In this document: positions 1 to 5,086 of the stretch, one piece after another
Layout: each line of letters starts with the position of its first letter
How positions within the stretch are numbered: position 1 is the first letter of the stretch
DNA from: Methylococcaceae bacterium
GTDB lineage: Bacteria > Pseudomonadota > Gammaproteobacteria > Methylococcales > Methylomonadaceae
Assembly (NCBI GenBank): GCA_947484105.1
Contig: CANKON010000128.1
Coordinates: 1-5,086 of the forward strand
Length of the DNA stretch: 5,086 bases
Reading direction: 5' to 3'
Notes under the pieces: generated by a model
Seen by the model: the letters and a program-made list of their open reading frames with translations, nothing else
What the model was told of the DNA's origin: nothing
Database searches by the model: none
Position numbers and translations under genes: made by a program

Positions 1-2
1 TA

Positions 3-1046
3 CCGTTTGCAATGTTGATTCTAATTGCAGGGCATTTTGCGGATCAATGGAATCGTCGTTGGATTGTGTTGAGTTGTTTTTTTATCGAATTAGTATGCGG
101 TGTATTGCTGTTACTTTTTGCGCGAGAAAATTTGCATTCTGTGTTACCAATTTTTGCAGTAATGGCGTTATACGGCGCAGCGCGGGCGTTTATGATGCCC
201 GCGAGTCAAGCCATTTTGGTGAATTTAGTACCGAGTGAAAATCTAGCAAGCGCGATTGCACTTAATTCGTCGCTTTATCATCTTGCCGTGATTGCCGCGC
301 CTCCGTTGGGCGGCGCATTGTATTTGTTTGGCACAGAAACGGTTTATAGCGTGGTGACGGTTTTACTGTCGATTGCGGTGTTGTTGATGTTGCCGATTCG
401 CGTCAATTTTATACCGAATAAACGCGAACCGATTTCACTACACGGCCTGCTGGAAGGCTTGCGTTTTGTGCGTTCGCGTCCGATTATTTTTGGTGCATTG
501 TCGCTCGACTTATTGGCTGTGTTATTCGGTGGCGCGACGGCATTATTACCTGCTTATGCGAATGATATTTTGCACGTTGATTCAGTCGGCTTAGGTTTAT
601 TACGCGGCGCACCTGCTTTAGGCGCAACGGTGACGGGAATTATTTTGGGATTTTTCCCCATTACGCGCCGCGTCGGGGCGTGGATGTTTACAGGCGTTTT
701 GATTTTCGGTGGCGCGACAGTGATGTTTGGTTTATCAGAATCCTTTTACCTGTCACTCACCGCGTTATTTTTAATCGGCACGGGTGATATGGTCAGCGTT
801 TATATTCGCCACATTTTGGTTCAACTCGAAACCCCCGATGAAATTCGTGGAAGGGTTAGCGCGGTGAATTCCGTATTTATTGGCGCATCGAATGAATTAG
901 GCGAATTTGAATCAGGCGTGACGGCGGCTTTTTTAGGCTTAGTGCCAGCGGTTGTTATTGGCGGCGGCTTAACCATTGTTGTCACGCTGATGTGTATGTT
1001 TTCCTTTCCCGTTCTGCGAAAAATGGATCGCTTTCCGAAAATTTAA
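3..1046 (+). CDS. MFS transporter, MFS_3/EntS-like exporter family (5' partial)
   Basis: Inner-membrane secondary transporter of the major facilitator superfamily, probably a proton-driven exporter; the substrate cannot be read from sequence. The frame is open from base 3 (P-F-A before the Met at base 12). That Met is not a credible start, because it falls at the end of TM2 directly before the loop 2-3 signature motif A (GHFADQWNRR, residues 7-16 counted from it). About 50 residues with TM1 and most of TM2 therefore lie upstream of the window. About ten further hydrophobic segments follow, at roughly 18-37, 45-63, 82-105, 111-129, 160-182, 197-216, 222-241, 247-266, 285-310 and 311-334. The C-terminal block with GRVSAVNSVFIGASNE (280-295) and ELGEFESG is characteristic, from memory, of the MFS_3 group (PF05977) that includes the enterobactin exporter EntS. 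The stop overlaps the stop of the converging cyclase gene. There is no internal frameshift. Confidence 0.9.
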   Translation, partial: PFAMLILIAGHFADQWNRRWIVLSCFFIELVCGVLLLLFARENLHSVLPIFAVMALYGAARAFMMPASQAILVNLVPSENLASAIALNSSLYHLAVIAAPPLGGALYLFGTETVYSVVTVLLSIAVLLMLPIRVNFIPNKREPISLHGLLEGLRFVRSRPIIFGALSLDLLAVLFGGATALLPAYANDILHVDSVGLGLLRGAPALGATVTGIILGFFPITRRVGAWMFTGVLIFGGATVMFGLSESFYLSLTALFLIGTGDMVSVYIRHILVQLETPDEIRGRVSAVNSVFIGASNELGEFESGVTAAFLGLVPAVVIGGGLTIVVTLMCMFSFPVLRKMDRFPKI

Positions 1047-2746
1047 GGTGTATTTGCCGAAATGACCTCGTAAATTTTCACGGCTTGCTGTTTGCCTTTT
1101 ACTTTTACATCGCCCAATTCTCGGCAAATAAAAACGTCTTTCACACGCTGATAAGTAAATTCTGAAATCAAAATTTCCGTGCCGTGATTTTTATTTTCAC
1201 CTTCCAAACGCGCCGCTAAATTCACGGTATCGCCAATCATGGTGTAATCCAAACGGTCAATTGAGCCGACATTTCCAACTACTGCGTGACCTGTGTTGAT
1301 ACCAATTCGCATTTTAAATGATGGCAATCCTTTTTCTGTCCAAATGGTGCGTAAGGCTTTCAATTTGGTTTGCATTGCCAACGCGCAATAAACGGCGTGT
1401 TGTGCGTGTAATTCATCTACAACAGGTGCGCCCCAAAATACGACAATTGCATCACCAATAAATTTATCTAAAACCCCTGCATGTTCGCTAATTTCATTGC
1501 TCATGTGGGTTAAATAATCATTCAACAATGCCACTAAATCTTGCGCGTTCATGGTTTCTGAAATGCCTGTGAAATTTTCTAAGTCTGAAAAAAGCGCGGT
1601 AATTTCACGGATTTCACCGCCCAGCATGACATCACGACTTAGCAATTCAGTGGCTACTGCAGGTGAAATGACTTTACCGAGTAAGGTGCGAATTTTTTCT
1701 TTTTCTAATAATTGCACGCCCATTTGATTAAATGCCACGCCGAGTTTACCAATTTCGTCCTGACTTTGAATCGGCACTTGAATAGTGTAATCGCCTTGCC
1801 CAATTGCGCGAACCCCTTGCGCTAGAATTTGCACAGGTTTGCTCACCGTTTTTGCCAAAAAAAACGCGACCAAACTCACCAACACAATACTAATTAGCGC
1901 GATAACGACTAACAACCACTGCAAACGATAAAAATTCCCCAACGCTTTTTGCCATGAACGTTCGATAAGTGCGACTAATTTGCCATTCGGATTGTGTTCA
2001 AGCGTCACTAAGCGACTTAAAAATAATTCATCGCCCTGTCGCCAAAAAAAACCGTCTGCATTGGTTTCAGGTAAAGGCAATGTTTGTAAAAAGTCAGGCA
2101 ACGTCGAAGCGTGCAATTGTAAAATTTGGTTTTGTTCACTGAGCAAACTAATTTCAACTTGTGTCAATTGTTTGAGTTGCGCCAGCACGGTTTTATCCAC
2201 AGCAAAACCTAAACATAGCCACGCCACAGGTTCGGGTGCTAAAACAGGTACGATAATCAGCTGATACGGTGTTTGGTTAATCAACACCAGACGGGAGGCA
2301 TTTCCGTCTTTTTCAGCCATTTTAATCAATTCAGACGCGAAAAAAGGTTGCGCTGTGTTTTGAAAATGCAAACTGTCTACCATTACGCTGTAATCGACAC
2401 CTACTAAAAAAGCGGCATCAGCTTTGACACGTTTGCTTAAATTGCTGAGAGCGGATGAAATTGTGGCATTGTCGAAGGTCGTCATCACACGTTTAAATGC
2501 AAAATCACTCGCTAACGCGGCGGCTTGTTGCGTTAATTGTGAGCTTCGTTCTTGTAATAAACGGGAAAAAATTCGTTCGGTCACCTGTAATTCGTGACGA
2601 ATCTCATCTTCAGAGTTTTCTCTGAAAATATGATTGACGACACCAAATACACCGCCTAATGTCAACAATAATAAGCCGATAATGTAGAACAATAAGCGTG
2701 TGCGAAAATGTTGAAAATTAAGCGTAAACCGTTTTTTAAATTTCAT
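1043..2746 (-). CDS. Membrane-bound class III adenylate cyclase with periplasmic sensor region and HAMP domain
   Basis: Predicted to make cAMP from ATP in response to a periplasmic signal. Numbering is from the ATG at 2746 (567 aa). A short basic N-terminus leads into TM1 (about 17-38). A roughly 235-residue periplasmic region follows that resembles a double-Cache-type sensor (family assignment tentative). Then come TM2 (about 276-298), a HAMP domain (299-350, SKPVQIL and DEIGKLGVAFNQM), a short helical linker, and the cyclase domain (about 379-563). All catalytic residues are visible: metal-binding D388 (LFSDLENFT) and D432 (KFIGDAIVVFWG), purine-selecting K428 and T502 (DYTMIGDTVN), and transition-state N509 and R513 (NLAARLE). 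The Lys/Thr pair marks class IIIb and favours ATP over GTP. An in-frame GTG at 2782 would add 12 residues; neither start has a clear Shine-Dalgarno sequence. I prefer the ATG because it leaves more room before the divergent cupredoxin gene. The stop shares TTAA with the MFS gene. Confidence 0.92.
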   Translation of the reverse strand: MKFKKRFTLNFQHFRTRLLFYIIGLLLLTLGGVFGVVNHIFRENSEDEIRHELQVTERIFSRLLQERSSQLTQQAAALASDFAFKRVMTTFDNATISSALSNLSKRVKADAAFLVGVDYSVMVDSLHFQNTAQPFFASELIKMAEKDGNASRLVLINQTPYQLIIVPVLAPEPVAWLCLGFAVDKTVLAQLKQLTQVEISLLSEQNQILQLHASTLPDFLQTLPLPETNADGFFWRQGDELFLSRLVTLEHNPNGKLVALIERSWQKALGNFYRLQWLLVVIALISIVLVSLVAFFLAKTVSKPVQILAQGVRAIGQGDYTIQVPIQSQDEIGKLGVAFNQMGVQLLEKEKIRTLLGKVISPAVATELLSRDVMLGGEIREITALFSDLENFTGISETMNAQDLVALLNDYLTHMSNEISEHAGVLDKFIGDAIVVFWGAPVVDELHAQHAVYCALAMQTKLKALRTIWTEKGLPSFKMRIGINTGHAVVGNVGSIDRLDYTMIGDTVNLAARLEGENKNHGTEILISEFTYQRVKDVFICRELGDVKVKGKQQAVKIYEVISANTP

Positions 2747-2802
2747 TGTGTGAGCGGCTGATTTACTATTTGTATTTTTCACGAATTTGGATTTTAAAAA
2801 TT
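2747..2802. promoter_or_regulatory. Divergent start region between the cyclase and cupredoxin genes
   Basis: These 56 bases separate the preferred ATG of the cyclase (minus strand) from the ATG of the cupredoxin gene (plus strand). Only 20 bases would remain if the cyclase starts at the GTG at 2782. The stretch is AT-rich, with a self-complementary TTTTAAAA at 2792-2799. The best plus-strand promoter I can build is TTGTAT (2770-2775) with TTTAAA (2793-2798) 17 bases on. It is a poor match and would leave almost no leader. Transcription of both genes must start here or inside the opposite gene, so shared control is plausible. I see no well-formed operator. Confidence 0.3.
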
Positions 2803-3465
2803 ATGGGTTCTGGTTTGAATTTTAGCCGATTGTTGGGCGTATCGTTATTTACATTAAGTTTAAATTTATCCGCTGCGACTTTAACGGGCGTTGTGAAAAA
2901 TGACGACGAACCTGTTTTTGAAACGGTGATTACGGCAGTGGGAACGCTCAAAACAAAGCCTATTTTAGCGACGTCGCCCCGAAAAATGGACCAGCGTCAC
3001 CGTGAATTTGTGTCGCATATTTTGGCTATTCATGCGGGAGAATCCGTGCTTTTTCCAAATAGTGACAACATTCAACATCACATTTATTCGTTTTCGCCCG
3101 CAAATTCGTTTGAAGTTCAACTTTATAAAGATGTTGCACCGAAACCGATTACGTTCGATAAAGCGGGAATCGTGGTGTTAGGTTGCAACATTCACGATTG
3201 GATGGTGGGTTATGTTTATGTGAGTGATGCGCCATACGTCACACAAACTAATGAAAAAGGGGAATGGTCGTTGAATTTACCTGCCGACGATTACACGTTG
3301 ACATTGTGGCATCCGAATTTAGATACGCCGAATAATGTACAGGTTCAACAAGTTAAAATCACCGCTGAAAAACCAGCACCGCTTGAACACAAAATTACGT
3401 TGAAAACCACTTCTCGCACGGGGAAGCCGCCTGCGGAGGATGGTGGAAATTCACTTTATCAATAA
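2803..3465 (+). CDS. Exported cupredoxin-like protein ('methylamine utilization protein' type)
   Basis: Predicted periplasmic protein of 220 aa, probably binding one copper in a plastocyanin-like fold and acting as an electron carrier or copper sensor/binder; its partner is unknown. Residues 1-25 look like a signal peptide (hydrophobic 10-20, likely cleavage near NLSA-A). The cupredoxin-like part covers about 70-141. NSDNIQHHIYSFS gives His92 as first ligand, and GCNIHDWMVGYVYV gives Cys128, His131 and Met134. The usual pattern is C-x2-4-H-x4-M, so H-x2-M is tight. Residues 145-200 (from NEKGEWSLNL) resemble a carboxypeptidase-regulatory-like beta-sandwich, followed by a polar Gly/Pro-rich tail. 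Relatives are often called methylamine utilization proteins, but no mau genes are visible, so that label should not be read as function. The frame extends upstream to a TTG at 2746, but only the ATG at 2803 puts the signal peptide at the N-terminus. A weak GGA (2789-2791) is the only Shine-Dalgarno candidate. Confidence 0.85.
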   Translation: MGSGLNFSRLLGVSLFTLSLNLSAATLTGVVKNDDEPVFETVITAVGTLKTKPILATSPRKMDQRHREFVSHILAIHAGESVLFPNSDNIQHHIYSFSPANSFEVQLYKDVAPKPITFDKAGIVVLGCNIHDWMVGYVYVSDAPYVTQTNEKGEWSLNLPADDYTLTLWHPNLDTPNNVQVQQVKITAEKPAPLEHKITLKTTSRTGKPPAEDGGNSLYQ

Positions 3466-3467
3466 TC

Positions 3468-3498
3468 AAAAAAGAGCGCGGTGGCAGCTTTATTTTTT
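3468..3498. terminator. Possible bidirectional terminator between the cupredoxin gene and tadA
   Basis: Two convergent genes end on either side of this site. An A-tract plus G (3468-3474) can pair with CTTT-A-TTTTTT (3488-3498), with A3492 bulged. Inner GC pairs (3476-3477 with 3484-3485) close a six-base loop, with a small internal loop between the two helices. A-tract, stem and T-tract is the layout expected of a terminator that works in both directions. The helix is mostly A-T and imperfect, so its strength is doubtful. The right arm covers the tadA stop codon and its last two Lys codons. Confidence 0.35.
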
Positions 3499-3954
3499 AC
3501 GACGAGCCGCAAAAAAATCTTTTAATAATTGTGAACAATTTTCTTCTAAAATTCCGCCTTGCCATGCAACATGATGATTCAAAAAGGGCGCGTCGCTGAG
3601 ATTTAACGCATTGCAAACACAACCGCGTTTTTCGTCAAACGCGCCAAAAACCAGACGTTTTATGCGTGCTTGCCCAATTGCACCCATGCACATCACACAC
3701 GGTTCGAGCGTGACATAAAGCGTGGTATCAATTAAACGGTAATTTTCAAGCACTTTTCCCGCGTGCCGAATAGCGATAATTTCCGCGTGTGCGCTGGGGT
3801 CGTGCGTTTCAATCACGGCATTCCAACCTTCAGCAATCACTTTTTCATTTTTCACAAGCACCGCCCCGACAGGCACTTCACCCAAATTTTCCGCGCGTTG
3901 CGCCAACCGAATCGCGTAACGCATCCAGCTTTCGTCTGTTAAAATATCACTCAT
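3490..3954 (-). CDS. tadA: tRNA-specific adenosine deaminase TadA
   Basis: Cytoplasmic zinc enzyme that deaminates adenosine 34 of tRNA-Arg(ACG) to inosine, so that one tRNA can read CGU, CGC and CGA. It is essential in E. coli and normally works as a homodimer. The 154-aa product (E. coli TadA is 167 aa) is one complete cytidine/deoxycytidylate deaminase-type domain. It has HAE with zinc ligand His56 and proton-shuttling Glu58, and PCVMC with zinc ligands Cys86 and Cys89. Typical TadA segments include ENLGEVPVGAVLV, GWNAVIETHDPSAHAE, LYVTLEPCVMC and FGAFDEKRG. A GTG at 3966 would add four residues, but that GTG is part of a Shine-Dalgarno-like GTGAG seven bases before the ATG at 3954, so I chose the ATG. 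The loop after FGAFDEKRG reads GCVCNALNL where E. coli has GAAGSLMDV, adding two non-catalytic cysteines. It diverges from hisC across 25 bases. Confidence 0.95.
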   Translation of the reverse strand: MSDILTDESWMRYAIRLAQRAENLGEVPVGAVLVKNEKVIAEGWNAVIETHDPSAHAEIIAIRHAGKVLENYRLIDTTLYVTLEPCVMCMGAIGQARIKRLVFGAFDEKRGCVCNALNLSDAPFLNHHVAWQGGILEENCSQLLKDFFAARRKK

Positions 3955-3979
3955 TCTTTTTCTCACTTTTTAAAATTCA
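3955..3979. promoter_or_regulatory. Divergent start region between tadA and hisC
   Basis: Only 25 AT-rich bases lie between the two start codons. The best -10 for hisC is TAAAAT at 3940-3945, inside tadA, which would give a leader of about 28 bases; no matching -35 stands 17 bases before it. On the other strand, a perfect TTGACA (3986 to 3981, overlapping the hisC start codon) faces tadA but lacks a -10 at the right distance. hisC has no visible Shine-Dalgarno sequence. Promoters for both genes probably lie inside the opposite coding sequence. Confidence 0.3.
3962..3966 (-). promoter_or_regulatory. Ribosome binding site of tadA
   Basis: GTGAG on the minus strand ends seven bases before the ATG at 3954. 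It is a partial match to the 16S anti-Shine-Dalgarno complement at a good distance. It decides the tadA start, because the alternative GTG start is contained in this motif and has no such site of its own. Confidence 0.5.
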
Positions 3980-5056
3980 ATGTCAAAATTTACTGTTCAA
4001 ACGCTTTTTCGTCCCGAAGTGTTAGCCTTATCGGCGTATCACGTTGCTGACGCACAGGGTTTTATTAAACTCGATGCGATGGAAAATCCCTACATTTGGT
4101 CAGACGAATTCAAACAAATGTGGTTGGCGCGATTAAAAGATTGCCCGTTAAATCGCTATCCTGATCCCGAAGCGCGTGAATTAGCGGGGATGTTAAAAAC
4201 GTTAAATCAATTGCCCAATGAAATCGACGTGTTGCTCGGAAACGGTTCAGATGAAATTATTCAATTATTGTTGATGGCGTTGCCACCCAATTCGCACGTT
4301 TTAAGTACCACGCCCAGTTTTGTGATGTACAAACAAATCAGCGATTATTTGGGGCTAAATTATCATGGTGTTTCGTTACGCGCCGATTTTGAATTGGATT
4401 TACCCGCGATGTTAGCGGCGATTGAACAACACAATCCCGCAATTATTTTTCTGGCTTACCCGAATAATCCAACGGGCAATTTGTTTGATGAAAATGCGAT
4501 AAATCAAATTATTGCCGCCGCAAATGGTTTAGTGATTATCGACGAAGCCTACGAACCGTTTGCAAATAACGCGAGTTTTATGAATCGCGTGGCGAACAAT
4601 GTGCTGGTCATGCGAACTGTTTCAAAATTAGGTTTGGCAGGTTTGCGTTTAGGTTATATCGCGGGGGAGCATGAAATCATCGAGCAACTGCACAAAATTC
4701 GGTTGCCTTACAATATCAATGTGTTGACACAAACAAGCGTGCAATTTGCATTGGAAAATAAAGCCGTTTTCGATGAACAAACCGCTGCGATTTGTGCGGA
4801 AAGAAGGTTAATGTTGACGGCGTTAAATTCATTAAAGGGTATTACCGCTTTTGAAACTGCTGCGAATTTCATTTTGTTCAAAACGCCCGAAAATCAAGCC
4901 ACAAACATTTTTGAAGCAATAAAAGAGCAGGGCGTTTTGATTAAAAATATCCATCCGCAAGGCGGATTATTAAAAGATTGTTTGCGTGTGACCGTCGGAA
5001 CACCTGACGAAAATCAGGCATTTTTACAGGCATTAAAAGTGGCTTTAAATTTTTAA
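3980..5056 (+). CDS. hisC: Histidinol-phosphate aminotransferase
   Basis: Cytoplasmic PLP enzyme of histidine biosynthesis, converting imidazole-acetol phosphate plus glutamate to L-histidinol phosphate and 2-oxoglutarate. The 358-aa protein has the normal full length (E. coli 356) and is a class I/II, fold-type I aminotransferase. LDAMENPY (31-38) is the substrate-loop motif of this HisC branch. RYPDP (59-63) holds the Tyr that reaches the partner subunit's active site. GNGSDE (87-92) binds the PLP phosphate. AYPNNPTG (159-166) holds Asn163, and IIDEAY (186-191) holds Asp188, which contacts the pyridine nitrogen, and Tyr191. TVSKLGLAGLRLGY contains the Schiff-base Lys216 and Arg224-region phosphate contact (R223), and LRVTVGT contains substrate-carboxylate Arg336. 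No other his gene is visible, so it is separate from any his operon within this window. The ATG start is the one that gives normal family length, although no Shine-Dalgarno sequence precedes it. Other aromatic or aspartate aminotransferase activity cannot be excluded, but motifs and length favour HisC. Confidence 0.95.
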   Translation: MSKFTVQTLFRPEVLALSAYHVADAQGFIKLDAMENPYIWSDEFKQMWLARLKDCPLNRYPDPEARELAGMLKTLNQLPNEIDVLLGNGSDEIIQLLLMALPPNSHVLSTTPSFVMYKQISDYLGLNYHGVSLRADFELDLPAMLAAIEQHNPAIIFLAYPNNPTGNLFDENAINQIIAAANGLVIIDEAYEPFANNASFMNRVANNVLVMRTVSKLGLAGLRLGYIAGEHEIIEQLHKIRLPYNINVLTQTSVQFALENKAVFDEQTAAICAERRLMLTALNSLKGITAFETAANFILFKTPENQATNIFEAIKEQGVLIKNIHPQGGLLKDCLRVTVGTPDENQAFLQALKVALNF

Positions 5057-5086
5057 TCAGGCAAACCAAAACGAATAATTTTTGCA
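5053..5086 (-). CDS. Possible 3' end of a gene entering from the right (minus strand)
   Basis: Read on the minus strand, the last bases give A-K-I-I-R-F-G-L-P-D followed by TAA at 5055-5053. This stop would share TTAA with the hisC stop, exactly as the MFS and cyclase genes do at 1043-1046. Ten residues are too few to name a family. A second minus frame ends in TGA at 5059-5057 and a third stays open, so the frame choice rests mainly on the repeated gene-end arrangement and a plausible C-terminus. Confidence 0.35.
   Translation of the reverse strand, partial: AKIIRFGLPD

Noticed and set aside
47..238. Open frame of 63 codons on the plus strand
   Set aside because: It lies entirely inside the MFS gene in another frame and has no recognisable motif.
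525..718. 14-base direct repeat TTCGGTGGCGCGAC at 525-538 and 705-718
   Set aside because: Both copies encode the membrane-helix residues FGGAT in the MFS protein. They are a short coincidence of similar codons, with no sign of a mobile or regulatory repeat.
1980..2264. Open frame of 94 codons on the plus strand
   Set aside because: It is antisense to the sensor region of the cyclase, is Ser/Lys/Cys-rich, and lacks any family signature.
2749..2764. CRP-like site beginning TGTGA near the cyclase start
   Set aside because: After the six-base spacer the right half reads GATTT rather than TCACA (one match of five). A TCAC further on (2779-2782) is at the wrong distance.
2746..2802. TTG start at 2746 for the cupredoxin gene
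   Set aside because: The extra 19 residues would bury the signal peptide, and this start would overlap the cyclase start codon.
2766..2951. Open frame of 61 codons on the minus strand
   Set aside because: It is antisense to the cupredoxin signal peptide and the divergent start region, with no family signature or ribosome binding site.
3981..3986. Perfect -35 hexamer TTGACA on the minus strand, facing tadA
   Set aside because: The sequence 17 bases on is AGAAAA-like and no good -10 occurs at 16-18 bases. A start from it would also fall at or inside the tadA start codon.
3789..4025. Open frame of 78 codons on the plus strand
   Set aside because: It is antisense to the tadA 5' half and runs into hisC out of frame; composition looks random.
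1..5086. Mobile elements, CRISPR arrays, tRNAs, riboswitches and phage genes
   Set aside because: Coding sequence fills nearly the whole window, intergenic gaps are under 60 bases, and no inverted terminal repeats, spaced repeats or cloverleaf-like segments were seen.

Overview
The window looks like ordinary chromosome from a gammaproteobacterium of moderate-to-low GC (about low-40s percent by eye; not computed). The HisC type (a LDAMENPY motif near the N-terminus), the TadA and the pairing of a cupredoxin-like exported protein with a membrane sensor cyclase all suit Gammaproteobacteria, perhaps a Thiotrichales- or Methylococcales-like lineage. This placement is inference and weak below class level. 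There are no tRNA or rRNA genes, insertion sequences, CRISPR arrays or phage genes.

Layout: (1) 3-1046, + strand, the 3' part of a major facilitator superfamily (MFS) exporter whose start lies upstream of the window. (2) 1043-2746 (possibly 2782), - strand, a membrane-anchored class III adenylate cyclase with a periplasmic sensor region and a HAMP linker. (3) 2803-3465, + strand, an exported protein with a type-1-copper-like His/Cys/His/Met motif, of the kind often labelled 'methylamine utilization protein'. (4) 3490-3954, - strand, the tRNA adenosine deaminase TadA. (5) 3980-5056, + strand, histidinol-phosphate aminotransferase HisC. (6) The last 34 bases probably hold the 3' tip of another - strand gene.

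Every gene is on the opposite strand from its neighbour (+ - + - + and probably -), so nothing within the window forms an operon. The gene pairs are very tight. The MFS and cyclase genes converge and share a TTAA in which both stop codons overlap, and the same arrangement probably recurs at the 3' end of hisC. The cyclase/cupredoxin and tadA/hisC pairs diverge across only about 56 and 25 bases, so promoters must lie inside neighbouring coding sequence or be very compact. A weak hairpin between A and T tracts separates the cupredoxin gene from tadA.

The most interesting part is the divergent cyclase/cupredoxin pair. An exported, probably copper-binding protein sits head-to-head with a cyclase whose sensor region faces the same compartment, which suggests, as inference only, a periplasmic redox or metal signal converted to cAMP. 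TadA (wobble inosine in tRNA-Arg) and HisC (histidine biosynthesis) are housekeeping genes. I see no convincing evidence of an entirely new system.
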